NCBI RefSeq assembly: GCF_029854215.1
Contig: NZ_CP122961.1
Location: 3,658,001 to 3,722,000, forward strand
Direction of reading: 5' to 3'
Length of the DNA: 64,000 bases
From: Halomonas alkaliantarctica
GTDB lineage: Bacteria; Pseudomonadota; Gammaproteobacteria; Pseudomonadales; Halomonadaceae
The notes under the pieces are model-generated. The model had not been told where the DNA came from, did no database searches, and saw nothing but the letters and a program-made list of their open reading frames with translations. A program made the translations under genes and the position numbers. Shown in pieces: positions 8,517-17,455 of this stretch (the stretch's first letter is position 1; each line of letters opens with the position of its first letter).

Positions 8517-8549
8517 CTGTCATCAACCATCCATGTAAGTGTCATGAAA
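8517..8549 (+). promoter_or_regulatory. Pho-box-like 11-bp direct repeats upstream of ugp-like operon
   Basis: Three consecutive 11-base units are visible: CTGTCATCAAC, CATCCATGTAA and GTGTCATGAAA. The first matches the PhoB half-site CTGTCAT at 7/7, the third at 6/7 and the middle at 4/7. They end 60 bases upstream of the ATPase start. The ugp operon of E. coli is a classic PhoB target, so the match fits the genes. I found no convincing -10 element downstream, which lowers confidence. Confidence 0.45.
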
Positions 8550-8609
8550 CGGCAACACCTTCAACACAAGCTGAACCAATAACAACCAACAGCCGGTGAT
8601 GTGTGTGCT

Positions 8610-9740
8610 ATGTCCAACCAATCACGAATACGTTTAGAGGGCGTCACTAAACGCTGGGGCGCCTCTGCGGCTGTGGATGGTATTTCGTTTGATGTTACCC
8701 CAGGGCAGTTTGTCATTCTGCTCGGCCCTTCAGGCTGCGGTAAATCCACCACGCTACGCATGATTGCAGGCTTGGAAGAAGCCAGCGACGGCCAAATTCA
8801 TATTGGCGAACGCGACGTCACGCGCCTGCCGCCCGGCGACCGTGGACTAAGCATGGTGTTTCAATCCTACGCATTGTTTCCGCACTTAAGCGTTGCCGAC
8901 AATATCGTGTTTGGCCTGCGCAGCCGCAAGGTACCCAAAGATGAACAGCGCCAGCGGCTAGCCAAGGTCGCTGAACTGGTCGATTTAACCGATTACCTAA
9001 ACCGCAAACCTGCCCAACTTTCCGGTGGCCAACGCCAGCGGGTGGCTTTGGCGCGCTCGGTGATCTCCGAACACCCGATCTGCTTGATGGACGAGCCACT
9101 CTCGAACCTGGACGCCCGGCTGCGTAGCGATATGCGCCGGGAAATAAAAGCATTACAGAGCCGCCTGAACATGACGGTGATTTACGTCACCCACGACCAG
9201 GTGGAAGCCATGAGCATGGGTGATCGTGTAATTCTGATGCAGCACGGCAAAATCGTGCAGGACGGCACCCCGGACGAGCTCTATAACCGCCCCGCTAGCG
9301 CCTTTGCCGCCAGCTTTATTGGCAGCCCCGCCATGAATCTGCTGCCATTAGTGGCCGGTGAGAATGGCGCCGTTATCGAAGGTGAAGCAAGTACCCCCGT
9401 AGCCCCCTTGGAGGCCGCTGGTGGGCACTTGGGCATCCGCCCGGAAGATGTCGAGCTGCGAATCGCACCCGGTTCCGGCGTACCCGCTAACGTATTAAGT
9501 GAAGAGTATCTGGGAGCGGACACCATTGCTTATGTCGCGGTGGGGTCGCACACCCTACGCGTGCGGCTTAGCGGCAAGCAGGCACTGACAGGCCAGCCAT
9601 GCAGCCTCTATTGGACGTCACAGAACACACACCTTTTCGATGCCGAAGGCCTGCGGCGGGATGACCTGACGCCGACCCCCTTACCCAGCTCATCTCGAAG
9701 CATTCCTCGTCCACCGGCGGTGGGCTCTTTCCAACACTGA
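8610..9740 (+). CDS. ugpC: ABC transporter ATP-binding protein, UgpC/MalK type
   Basis: A 376-residue ATPase of the carbohydrate-uptake (CUT1) class. Walker A GPSGCGKST lies at 39-47, the Q-loop Gln at about 85, signature LSGGQ at 137-141, Walker B CLMDEP at 158-163 and the switch His in YVTHD. A C-terminal regulatory TOBE/MalK-like domain follows (about 240-350), as in proteins that energise sugar or glycerol-3-phosphate importers. The ATG at 8610 is chosen over a GTG at 8601. The gene is first in a C-B-A-E order, unlike E. coli ugpBAEC. A last stretch of about 20 residues rich in Pro/Ser looks unstructured. Class sure; glycerol-3-phosphate rather than another sugar is inferred from the binding protein and the Pho-box-like repeats. 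Confidence 0.85.
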   Translation: MSNQSRIRLEGVTKRWGASAAVDGISFDVTPGQFVILLGPSGCGKSTTLRMIAGLEEASDGQIHIGERDVTRLPPGDRGLSMVFQSYALFPHLSVADNIVFGLRSRKVPKDEQRQRLAKVAELVDLTDYLNRKPAQLSGGQRQRVALARSVISEHPICLMDEPLSNLDARLRSDMRREIKALQSRLNMTVIYVTHDQVEAMSMGDRVILMQHGKIVQDGTPDELYNRPASAFAASFIGSPAMNLLPLVAGENGAVIEGEASTPVAPLEAAGGHLGIRPEDVELRIAPGSGVPANVLSEEYLGADTIAYVAVGSHTLRVRLSGKQALTGQPCSLYWTSQNTHLFDAEGLRRDDLTPTPLPSSSRSIPRPPAVGSFQH

Positions 9741-9769
9741 TAGCAGTATTGATACTTGCGGAGTCTCTT

Positions 9770-11050
9770 ATGCGTTTGCGTACCCCTTTTGCAATGACCG
9801 CCCTGGCAGCGGGCTTGTTAAGCGCCGCCCAGGTAAACGCGGATAGCGTCGATCTGACCATGTACTACCCGGTCGCGGTGGGCGGTGCACTCACCGACGT
9901 CGTTGATAACCTGGTGGAAGAGTTTGAAAGCGAACACCCCGATATCAATGTGGAAGCGATCTACGCCGGTAACTACGACGACACCCGCGTGCGAGCCATG
10001 TCGGCAATGGAAGCGGGTGATACGCCCCAGCTGTCGGTCATGTTCTCCATTGACCTGTACGAGTTGATTGAGCAGAACGCCATCGTCGCCTTTGACGACC
10101 TGGTTGAAACCGATGAAGAGCGCGAATGGCTTGATGGCTTCTACCCTGGGCTGATGGAAAATGGCCAACTGGATGGTAAAACCTACGGCATTCCCTTCCA
10201 GCGCTCCACCATTGTACTGTTCTGGAACAAAGACGCCTTTGAAGCCGCCGGCCTAGACCCCGAAACACCCCCAGAAAACTGGGAAGAGATGGCCGAGATG
10301 GCCGCGACCGTGCGCGAAGCCTCCAATGGCGAGCAGTGGGGCGTGATGGTGCCGTCGACTGGCTACCCCTATTGGATGTTCCAGGCCTTTGCCTTTCAGA
10401 ACGGCCACCGGCTAATGAGCGAAGATGGCACCGAGGTCTACTTTGACGACCCCGCAGCGGTTGAAGCGCTGGAGTACTGGGTGTCACTGGCCACCGAGCA
10501 TAACGCCATGCCCGACGGCACCATCGAGTGGGGCACCCTGCGCCAGAACTTCCTGGAAGAGTCCACGGCAATGATGTGGCACACCACGGGCAACCTGACC
10601 GCCGTACGCAGCGAAGCCAATTTTGATTTTGGCGTCGCCATGCTGCCTATGAAAACCCAGCGCGGTAGCCCCACCGGCGGCGGCAACTTCTACATTTTTG
10701 AAGATGCGACGGAAGAAGAACAGCGCGCGGCGATGACCTTTATTCGCTGGATGACCGCTCCCGAGCGAGCCGCTGCCTGGTCGATTGAGACTGGCTACAT
10801 GGGCGTTAGCCCCGCCGCTTACGAAACCGACGCGCTACAAGGCTATGTGGAAGAGTTCCCACCCGCCGCGGTCGCCCGCGACCAGCTTGAACACGGCACG
10901 GCGGAGCTTTCCACCTATCAAGGTGGCCGCATTCGCCGCGCCTTGGATAACGCCGTACAAGCGGCGCTGACCGGCCAAATGACGCCGCAAGAAGCGCTTA
11001 GCCAGGCGCAGCAAGAGGCCGACAGCGTGCTTCGCCGCTACGCACGCTAA
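9770..11050 (+). CDS. ugpB: extracellular solute-binding protein, family 1, UgpB-like
   Basis: A periplasmic binding protein of 426 residues. The N-terminus is a Sec signal peptide (MRLRTPFAMTALAAGLLS, cleavage after QVNA). ATG 9770 has GGAG 8 bases upstream. Features recalling UgpB: YAGNYDD, NKDAFEAAGLDPETPPENW, TTGNLTAVRSEANFDFGV and TGYMGVSPAAY. The mature protein is rich in Asp/Glu, as is usual for exported proteins of moderate halophiles. It is followed by a strong hairpin before the first permease gene. The substrate is probably sn-glycerol-3-phosphate or a glycerophosphodiester, but other polyols or sugars cannot be excluded by sequence alone. Confidence 0.82.
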   Translation: MRLRTPFAMTALAAGLLSAAQVNADSVDLTMYYPVAVGGALTDVVDNLVEEFESEHPDINVEAIYAGNYDDTRVRAMSAMEAGDTPQLSVMFSIDLYELIEQNAIVAFDDLVETDEEREWLDGFYPGLMENGQLDGKTYGIPFQRSTIVLFWNKDAFEAAGLDPETPPENWEEMAEMAATVREASNGEQWGVMVPSTGYPYWMFQAFAFQNGHRLMSEDGTEVYFDDPAAVEALEYWVSLATEHNAMPDGTIEWGTLRQNFLEESTAMMWHTTGNLTAVRSEANFDFGVAMLPMKTQRGSPTGGGNFYIFEDATEEEQRAAMTFIRWMTAPERAAAWSIETGYMGVSPAAYETDALQGYVEEFPPAAVARDQLEHGTAELSTYQGGRIRRALDNAVQAALTGQMTPQEALSQAQQEADSVLRRYAR

Positions 11051-11071
11051 TCGTTAGGCATTTTACTGTTC

Positions 11072-11089
11072 GCCGGGGCATGCCCCGGC
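11072..11089 (+). other. intercistronic hairpin after the binding-protein gene
   Basis: GCCGGGGCATGCCCCGGC is a perfect palindrome and can form a 7-bp GC stem with a CATG loop. It has no T-run, so it is not a standard terminator. Its place 21 bases after the binding-protein stop and before the permeases fits a 3' stabilising or attenuating stem-loop that keeps binding protein in excess over membrane subunits. Confidence 0.55.
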
Positions 11090-11113
11090 TTCTCCAACGT
11101 GCGGTACGTCTCT

Positions 11114-11998
11114 ATGTCATTCACCAATCACCGCAAAATGCAGCTCTACGGCTCGCTTCTGCTGCTGCCAGCTGCGCTACTACTGACGACGTTTGCTTAT
11201 TTACCGACCGTGACAACGGTCATTAATAGCCTGTTTTTGCCCGGCTTTCGCGGTGCACCCACTGAATTCGTAGGCCTTGAAAATTATCAGGTGTTGTTCG
11301 ATGACCCGACATTTTGGCAGGTAGCCCGCAATAACCTGCTCTACGCACTGGGCACCATTCCCACCTCTATCGCGCTGGCATTGGGTATGGCGCTGTTCGT
11401 CAATGGCAAGCTTCGCGGGCGCGGCTTTGTGCGCATGGCTTACTTTACGCCGACGATTCTACCCATGATCGCCGCGGCCAATATCTGGATGTTTTTCTAC
11501 GCCCCGCAGATTGGCCTGTTCAATAGCTTGCTCGGCATGCTGGGGTTTTCAGGGGTGAACTGGCTGGGCGATCCAAGCGTTGCGTTAAGCTCGGTGATCG
11601 TAATGTCGGTGTGGAAAGAAGCCGGCTTTTTCATGATCTTCTATCTGGCCGCGCTACAGAGTATGCCACCCGAGTTGAAAGAGGCGGCTGACTTAGAAGG
11701 CACTAGCCGCTGGAGCTTCTTTTGGCGCGTCACTTTTCCTCTCCTCATGCCCACCACGCTGTTTGTGCTGATCAATGCGCTGATTAACTCGGTGCGGGTC
11801 GTGGATCACCTGTTTATCTTGACCAAGGGCGGGCCCAACAACGCCACCAACCTGCTGCTTTACTACGTCTACGAGAATGCGTTTTCGTTCTTTGACCGCA
11901 CCACGGCGGCGACCATTACGGTGGTTATCCTGCTGGTGCTTGCGGTAGTGGCCACGCTGAAGTTCACGATTTTAGATCGCAGGACGCACTATCAATGA
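11114..11998 (+). CDS. ugpA: ABC transporter permease, UgpA-like
   Basis: A membrane subunit of 294 residues with about six transmembrane segments and the CUT1 permease EAA loop (ELKEAADLEGTSRWSFFWRV) that docks the ATPase. Sequence stretches such as LPTVTTVINSLFLPGF and KGGPNNATNLLLYYVYENAF are typical of UgpA. ATG 11114 (MSFTNHRK) is preferred to an in-frame GTG at 11099, although neither has a clear ribosome site. Its stop overlaps the next permease start by 4 bases (ATGA), so the two are coupled and likely made one to one. Confidence 0.82.
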   Translation: MSFTNHRKMQLYGSLLLLPAALLLTTFAYLPTVTTVINSLFLPGFRGAPTEFVGLENYQVLFDDPTFWQVARNNLLYALGTIPTSIALALGMALFVNGKLRGRGFVRMAYFTPTILPMIAAANIWMFFYAPQIGLFNSLLGMLGFSGVNWLGDPSVALSSVIVMSVWKEAGFFMIFYLAALQSMPPELKEAADLEGTSRWSFFWRVTFPLLMPTTLFVLINALINSVRVVDHLFILTKGGPNNATNLLLYYVYENAFSFFDRTTAATITVVILLVLAVVATLKFTILDRRTHYQ

Positions 11999-12837
11999 AT
12001 ACGACCACTGTCTATGCGCCCCGCGCCCGCTTCTTCTCAATTCCAGCGCTGGAAACCGTGGCTGCGTGGCTACTGGCGATTATCTGGATTTTCCCGCTGC
12101 TGTACGCCTTTTGGGCCGCCTTCCACCCCAGCGAGTTTATGGTGAACTTTGAGCTCTTCGCCCCGCTGACGCTGGAGAACTTCACTAACGCCTGGTCTCA
12201 AGCGCCCTTTGCCCGCTACTACCTGAACACCTTTGCGCTGGTGACAGGGGTGGTGATCGGTCAGTTTGTGGTCTGTACCCTGGCGGCGTTTGCCTTTGCG
12301 CGCTTCCCGATTCCCGGCAAGAACGTTCTGTTTATGCTGGTGCTGATTCAGCTATTTGTGTTCCCCGAAGTGCTGATTGTCGAGAACTACCGCATCGCCA
12401 GCGAGCTGGGGCTGATCAACACCATCACCGGGATTGGTCTGCCCTATGTGGCCAGCGCCTTGGGTATTTTTCTGCTCCGCCAAACGTTCAAAACCATCCC
12501 CCGTGAGCTGGAAGACGCTGCCCGCATCGAAGGCTGCAACTGGCTGGAAATTCTGTGGAAGGTGTACGTACCGCTAGCCAAGCCCACTTATCTGGCTTAC
12601 GGGCTGGTCTCGATTAGCCACCACTGGAACAACTTTATCTGGCCGTTAGTGGTCACCAACTCAGTAGAGAGCCGCCCGCTCACGGTGGGCTTAGGCGTTT
12701 TTTCCGCGCCCGAAACCGGCGTTAACTGGGCCACCGTCAGCGCCGCAACACTGCTCAGCATCGCCCCACTGCTGGTCGCCTTCCTGCTATTCCAGCGCCA
12801 GTTCGTTCAGTCGTTTTTACGGGCGGGGATTCGCTAG
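11995..12837 (+). CDS. ugpE: ABC transporter permease, UgpE-like
   Basis: The second membrane subunit, 280 residues with about six membrane segments. The EAA loop is [20 protein letters not shown], and the C-terminal half has [20 protein letters not shown], typical of UgpE. Translation is coupled to the first permease through an ATGA overlap. The operon appears to end here, 64 bases before recQ; I see no strong terminator between them, so read-through is possible. Confidence 0.82.
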   Translation: MNTTTVYAPRARFFSIPALETVAAWLLAIIWIFPLLYAFWAAFHPSEFMVNFELFAPLTLENFTNAWSQAPFARYYLNTFALVTGVVIGQFVVCTLAAFAFARFPIPGKNVLFMLVLIQLFVFPEVLIVENYRIASELGLINTITGIGLPYVASALGIFLLRQTFKTIPRELEDAARIEGCNWLEILWKVYVPLAKPTYLAYGLVSISHHWNNFIWPLVVTNSVESRPLTVGLGVFSAPETGVNWATVSAATLLSIAPLLVAFLLFQRQFVQSFLRAGIR

Positions 12838-12901
12838 GCAGACGCCCCTCGGGTTTTTCGTGCGACAATTCGCCCTCAAGTACGCGACAAGGAGAGCATT
12901 G

Positions 12902-14740
12902 ATGCACGGCGACCCTCACCCGGCAGCCCTCAAGGTACTGCAGGAGGTATTTGGCTACGACAGCTTTCGCGGCCCGCAACAGGCCATCATCGAGCATGTA
13001 ATGGCCGGTGGCGATGCGCTGGTGCTGATGCCCACCGGCGGTGGCAAGTCGCTGTGCTATCAGATCCCTGCGCTGCTGCGAGAAGGCACCGCGATTGTGG
13101 TCTCGCCGCTGATCGCGCTAATGCAGGATCAGGTGGCAGCGCTTCAGCAGAACGGGGTCAGAGCGGCTTACCTGAATTCCAGCCTCGATTATCACGAGGC
13201 GGTCGAGATAGAAAATCGCCTGCGAGGGGGGCAGCTGGATCTGTTATATGTCGCGCCCGAACGACTGGCCACGTCGCGTATGCAGATGCTGCTAGAGCAG
13301 ACCAAGATTGCACTGTTCGCCATTGATGAAGCCCACTGCGTCTCCCAGTGGGGCCACGATTTTCGCCCGGAGTATCGCCAGCTTTCCCAGCTACACCAGC
13401 GCTTTTCTCAGGTGCCGCGCATCGCCCTGACCGCCACCGCCGATGTGCCCACCCGGCACGACATCATGGAGCATCTGCAGCTTCAGGAGGCGGCGCTTTA
13501 CAACAGCGGCTTTGACCGGCCCAACATTCGCTACCATATCGCTGAAAATCAGGGCAACGCCAAGGAGCAGCTGCTGCGCTTTATCCGCGAGCATCACAAC
13601 GGCGAGGCGGGTATCGTCTACTGCCTTTCCCGGCGCAAGGTGGAGGAGACCGCCGCTTGGCTGGAACGCCAGGGGCTGACGGCTCTGCCCTACCACGCAG
13701 GGCTTCCCCCCGAGCAGCGCCAGCACCACCAGACCCGCTTTCTAGGTGAAGATGGTGTGGTCGTCGTGGCGACCATTGCCTTCGGCATGGGCATCGACAA
13801 GCCGGACGTACGCTTTGTCGCCCACCTCAACCTGCCCAAGAGCATCGAAGCCTACTACCAGGAGACCGGCCGCGCCGGGCGTGACGGCCTGCCCGCCGAT
13901 GCCTGGATGGCCTATGGGTTACAGGACGTGATCACGCTGCGCCAGATGCAGCAGGACTCCAGCGCTGCTGACCAGCAAAAGCGCATCGAACAGCAGAAGC
14001 TAGATGCCATGCTGGGGCTGTGCGAGATCATCAGCTGCCGCCGACAGGCGCTGTTGCACTATTTTGGCGATCAACTGGACGCCCCCTGCGGCAACTGCGA
14101 CAACTGCCTGACCCCACCCGAGACCTGGGAAGCTACCGTGGCGGCGCAAAAAGCGCTCTCTTGCGTCTACCGCACAGAACAGCGCTTCGGCGTGACCTAC
14201 CTCGTGGACGTGCTGCTAGGCAAAAGTAACGAGCGCATCAACCGCTTTGGCCACGACCGCCTCAGCACCTTCGGCATTGGTAAAGATCTCGCGACCAGCG
14301 AATGGAAAGCGCTCTTTCGCCAACTGATTGCCAGCGGCTTTTTAAGCGTGGATATGGAGGGCCACGGTGGCATCAAGCTCACTGCCAGTGCCAAGCCGGT
14401 GCTGCGCGGCGAGCAGACCCTCACTCTACGCAAGCCAAGCAACAAACCCAGCAAAGCCAAAACTGCCCGACGGGGAAGCAGCGGCGCCTCTGCGCCCCAG
14501 GGCCACGGCCCGCTTTGGGAAGCCCTGCGACAGCACCGCCGGGAACTGGCCGAAGCCCAGGGCGTGCCTGCCTATGTGATCTTCCACGACGCCACCCTGG
14601 CCGAACTGGTCGAGCAGAAACCCCAAAGCCTAGCGGCACTAGGCGCGATCTCCGGCATCGGCGCGCGCAAGCTGGCGGATTACGGCGAAGGCTTTCTGAA
14701 CGTCATTCTGACGCATCAGGAAACCGAGCAAAACAGTTAA
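12902..14740 (+). CDS. recQ: ATP-dependent DNA helicase RecQ
   Basis: A 612-residue superfamily-2 helicase. Walker A PTGGGKS is near residues 44-50, the DEAH box [18 protein letters not shown] near 141, motif [12 protein letters not shown] in the second RecA domain, then the RQC zinc site CGNCDNC near 397, and a C-terminal HRDC domain ([21 protein letters not shown] onward). It unwinds DNA at stalled forks and in recombination, as part of RecF-pathway repair. ATG 12902 is used because AAGGAG lies 8 bases upstream; an in-frame GTG at 12860 would add 14 unlikely residues. It is convergent with the diguanylate cyclase gene, 19 bases between stops. Confidence 0.95.
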   Translation: MHGDPHPAALKVLQEVFGYDSFRGPQQAIIEHVMAGGDALVLMPTGGGKSLCYQIPALLREGTAIVVSPLIALMQDQVAALQQNGVRAAYLNSSLDYHEAVEIENRLRGGQLDLLYVAPERLATSRMQMLLEQTKIALFAIDEAHCVSQWGHDFRPEYRQLSQLHQRFSQVPRIALTATADVPTRHDIMEHLQLQEAALYNSGFDRPNIRYHIAENQGNAKEQLLRFIREHHNGEAGIVYCLSRRKVEETAAWLERQGLTALPYHAGLPPEQRQHHQTRFLGEDGVVVVATIAFGMGIDKPDVRFVAHLNLPKSIEAYYQETGRAGRDGLPADAWMAYGLQDVITLRQMQQDSSAADQQKRIEQQKLDAMLGLCEIISCRRQALLHYFGDQLDAPCGNCDNCLTPPETWEATVAAQKALSCVYRTEQRFGVTYLVDVLLGKSNERINRFGHDRLSTFGIGKDLATSEWKALFRQLIASGFLSVDMEGHGGIKLTASAKPVLRGEQTLTLRKPSNKPSKAKTARRGSSGASAPQGHGPLWEALRQHRRELAEAQGVPAYVIFHDATLAELVEQKPQSLAALGAISGIGARKLADYGEGFLNVILTHQETEQNS

Positions 14741-14759
14741 ACCAGCGTCCGCCATGGCT

Positions 14760-16007
14760 TTACTGATAGGCGCTATCTGAGCCACCAGTTGCGTCATCTT
14801 CGGTTGAATCATCGGCGGGATTAGTCATCCAGATACGATTGCGGCCCAAGCGCTTGGCTTGGTAAAGCGCCTGATCGGCATGAGAGAGTATATCGTCAGC
14901 GGTCATTCCCATTGCCGGTGGTAACACCGCCACGCCTACGCTGACCGTGACGACCGCCCCGGACGAGAGGCCGGCATTGGCTATCTGCAGGGCTTCGATG
15001 CAGCAACGGATACGCTCGGCTGCGGGTTCGGCGGCCTCCGGCGACGCCTCTGCCATAAGCACCACGAATTCCTCGCCGCCAAAGCGGACGACAAGATCGG
15101 CGCTGCGGCTATGCAGTCGCATGGCATTGGCCACCTGACGCAAACAGTCGTCGCCCTGAGGATGCCCATAGTGATCGTTATAGGCCTTGAAGTGGTCGAT
15201 ATCGATCACCATCAGCCCTATCCATGTGTTTTTTTCAACGGCCTCACGCCAGCGAGTCGCAAATTCCACATCGAACTGCCGGCGGTTGGCAAGGTTCGTC
15301 AGCGGGTCGGTCAACGACAGCTGGGAGAGCACTTCATTGTCTTTCAGATAGTTACCGGTCCGTAATTTTTCCCGCAACACATGTAAATACGAGAGTCGCT
15401 CGCTACGCTCGAGACGGTAGTTAGCCACCAGAGTGAAAACCGCATTGGCGAGAAGGGTAAAGATGGCCAGCCGTTTGGCTTCCGTCGGCATGGGGTCGTA
15501 GGTCACCACAAACGCCGAGGCGATCAGAATGCTAAGCGCAGAAGACACCAGCGCATAGCCGAAACGCAACGGATACACGATATTGCCCACCACCAGGATA
15601 AGCCCAAACGAGAACACATCCAGATATGAATAGGGCGCGGTGGAAGACGCGAAAATCACGCAGGAAATAACCGTGGCGCAAATTACCGTACTGGCCATTA
15701 GGATTTCGCGAACGGGCGGTGACACTCCTCGATACACCCACCACAGGATAGACAGCCCGACGGGCAGCATTACACCCGCTCGCAACGCCACCGCGGTGGT
15801 AAACGCATCGGGACGAAAGCTGAAATCGTTGACCAGAAACAGGCTGTAGATGAGCGCCGATATCAGCCCTGCCGCCACCATGTTACGGCTGCGCTGACGC
15901 TGCGTATCGGCCTCGAAATGTGCTTCTACATGATTGGCAAAGCGTAACCGCCAGGGACCTCTGCCAAGCTCGTCTTCGACGTCTTTGAGCAACGCGTCAT
16001 TGACCAT
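14760..16007 (-). CDS. membrane-bound diguanylate cyclase (GGDEF)
   Basis: A 415-residue protein with an N-terminal block of about six membrane segments (roughly residues 45-205) and a C-terminal GGDEF domain (about 235-395). The active-site motif is GGEEF near residue 310, preceded at five residues by RSAD, an intact RxxD product-inhibition site, so it should be an active cyclase making c-di-GMP from two GTP. The C-terminus ends in an acidic Ser/Asp-rich tail. It is a single gene with a 240-base region up to the divergent yrhK-like gene. What the membrane part senses cannot be read from sequence. Confidence 0.88.
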   Translation of the reverse strand: MVNDALLKDVEDELGRGPWRLRFANHVEAHFEADTQRQRSRNMVAAGLISALIYSLFLVNDFSFRPDAFTTAVALRAGVMLPVGLSILWWVYRGVSPPVREILMASTVICATVISCVIFASSTAPYSYLDVFSFGLILVVGNIVYPLRFGYALVSSALSILIASAFVVTYDPMPTEAKRLAIFTLLANAVFTLVANYRLERSERLSYLHVLREKLRTGNYLKDNEVLSQLSLTDPLTNLANRRQFDVEFATRWREAVEKNTWIGLMVIDIDHFKAYNDHYGHPQGDDCLRQVANAMRLHSRSADLVVRFGGEEFVVLMAEASPEAAEPAAERIRCCIEALQIANAGLSSGAVVTVSVGVAVLPPAMGMTADDILSHADQALYQAKRLGRNRIWMTNPADDSTEDDATGGSDSAYQ

Positions 16008-16247
16008 GCCCTACCCCTATGACCCAATCAGCTCGCCTTTCGCTTCAATGCCGCGTAGTGGGCAGACGACTTTACTTTGAAGACGGCTATAAACTGTCAC
16101 GATAGCATCAAGTTATAATGAATACTCCGTTGCTGATTAAACGAAAGATCATACATTTGTATGAACCAATCATCGGCGTCCCGGCGAAGGCAAACGCCCC
16201 CACCTCACTGATCAAGTAAGCAACCGCTATGGATAAGGAGAGAAGAC

Positions 16248-16532
16248 ATGCAGCGCGAACAGGACCCCAAGACACTGGACTGGACGTTCACACTGGGACA
16301 TCGGGAACTGGTGGTGCACCAACGCTATGAAGCACTGAGCATTCTGAATGATTTCATGCTGGGGATCTGGTTTACCATCGGCAGCGTCTGCTTTTTCTAC
16401 GAAGGCAGCCTCAGGACGCTGGGCGTGTGGCTGTTCGTGATTGGCAGCGTGCAGTTACTGCTGCGCCCGGCGATTCGTCTGCATCGCTATATCTATTTCA
16501 AGCGGCTGCCGGACACCAATCAAGATGCCTAG
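16248..16532 (+). CDS. YrhK-domain small membrane protein
   Basis: A 94-residue protein with two hydrophobic segments (about 34-55 and 58-75) matching the YrhK-like family; the pattern FTLGHRELVVHQRYEALSI before the first segment is characteristic. The ribosome site AAGGAG precedes the ATG. Function is unknown for the family. It is convergent with the zinc-finger gene, 17 bases between stops. A 16-base inverted site, TCATAC-ATTT-GTATGA at 16149-16164, lies about 85 bases upstream and may be an operator. Confidence 0.75.
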   Translation: MQREQDPKTLDWTFTLGHRELVVHQRYEALSILNDFMLGIWFTIGSVCFFYEGSLRTLGVWLFVIGSVQLLLRPAIRLHRYIYFKRLPDTNQDA

Positions 16533-16549
16533 TTGAAAAGACAAGCCAC

Positions 16550-16816
16550 TCAACGTAGCTGGCTATCCTTGCTGCCGCGACGGTTGTAGCCACTATAGGC
16601 CGACTGTTTTTTATCCAGCTCACTCTGACAAGCCACACAGAGCCGAACGCCAGGAATTGCTTTACGACGCGCTTCAGGAATAGGGTCGCCACACTCTTCA
16701 CAAAACTCAAGACTCTCGCCGCTGGGCAGTTGGCTACGGGCTCGCTGCACTGCATCTTCCAGCGTGCTCTCCATCTGCTCTTGCTCGGCACCATCTTTTG
16801 CCCATCCGCCGGCCAT
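16550..16816 (-). CDS. DksA/TraR-family C4 zinc-finger protein (YbiI-like)
   Basis: An 88-residue protein with a TraR/DksA-type zinc finger of four cysteines at 39, 42, 60 and 63 (FCEECGDPIPEARR ... LCVACQ). It has a short N-terminal helix instead of the long DksA coiled coil, so it resembles E. coli YbiI. ATG 16816 has GAGGAG 7 bases upstream; a longer reading to 16885 would run into the next gene and lacks support. Members bind RNA polymerase near the secondary channel or have unknown targets. Role here not determinable. Confidence 0.85.
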   Translation of the reverse strand: MAGGWAKDGAEQEQMESTLEDAVQRARSQLPSGESLEFCEECGDPIPEARRKAIPGVRLCVACQSELDKKQSAYSGYNRRGSKDSQLR

Positions 16817-16859
16817 TGTCGCGCTCCTCGCTAAGGTGAAACTCCTTTTAGCATAGCAG

Positions 16860-17420
16860 CTAGGTGGGCGGATCGTTTTGCTCAACGTCCTCGAACACCT
16901 CGGGGTATATTCGCCTAGCCCGCACTAAGCGAATAATAGTGATGATATTGGTGACCACAATCAAGCCTTCGGCAATAGTACCGCCGATGGTGCCAATCAG
17001 CAGGTTGTTCAGCATCCATGCTAAGGCAGCCAGCCCCAGAAAAACCCGCATGGCAATGCCGCGCATTAGAAACATCCCAACGGTTCCCAGCACCATGGCC
17101 GCCACCGGCAGAAGATCCACCCAGCTTTGCCACGTGACGGCTGCGGCGACACCGCTGGCCAGCAAGACCCCCGCCATCACGGCTTTACTTCCCAGATAAC
17201 GGCGGGCCAGTACAATCCGCACTATCACCAGCACTGTTAATGCAGCCGCTGTCCAGCTCTCGAAAAAGACAAACTGCAGCGCAAAGGCCACATTGGCTGA
17301 AATCAGTAACAGCAGAAGGCGATCGTCGTTTTTGCTGGCAAAGGCCATGACGCATATAACCAGGGCCACCAAGCCACAGAGCTGGCCAGCCAGGGCACTA
17401 TGGCTGAACATTTCAAGCAT
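16860..17420 (-). CDS. YgjV-family inner membrane protein
   Basis: A 186-residue polytopic protein with about six hydrophobic helices and a short acidic C-terminal tail (EVFEDVEQNDPPT). The pattern of short helices, the ASKND turn after the first segment, and the WMLNNLLIGTIGGTIAE motif fit the YgjV family of bacterial inner-membrane proteins, which has no assigned function. It is followed by the zinc-finger gene on the same strand with a 43-base gap, and preceded by the MFS gene 35 bases upstream. Confidence 0.7.
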   Translation of the reverse strand: MLEMFSHSALAGQLCGLVALVICVMAFASKNDDRLLLLLISANVAFALQFVFFESWTAAALTVLVIVRIVLARRYLGSKAVMAGVLLASGVAAAVTWQSWVDLLPVAAMVLGTVGMFLMRGIAMRVFLGLAALAWMLNNLLIGTIGGTIAEGLIVVTNIITIIRLVRARRIYPEVFEDVEQNDPPT

Positions 17421-17455
17421 TGAGAGAAGGCCCCTTGGCTAAGAACTGTTTAGAT

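Noticed and set aside
12838..12901. Terminator between ugpE and recQ (CCCTCGGG followed by TTTTT)
   Set aside because: The stem would have only about three pairs with a tiny loop; too weak to call.
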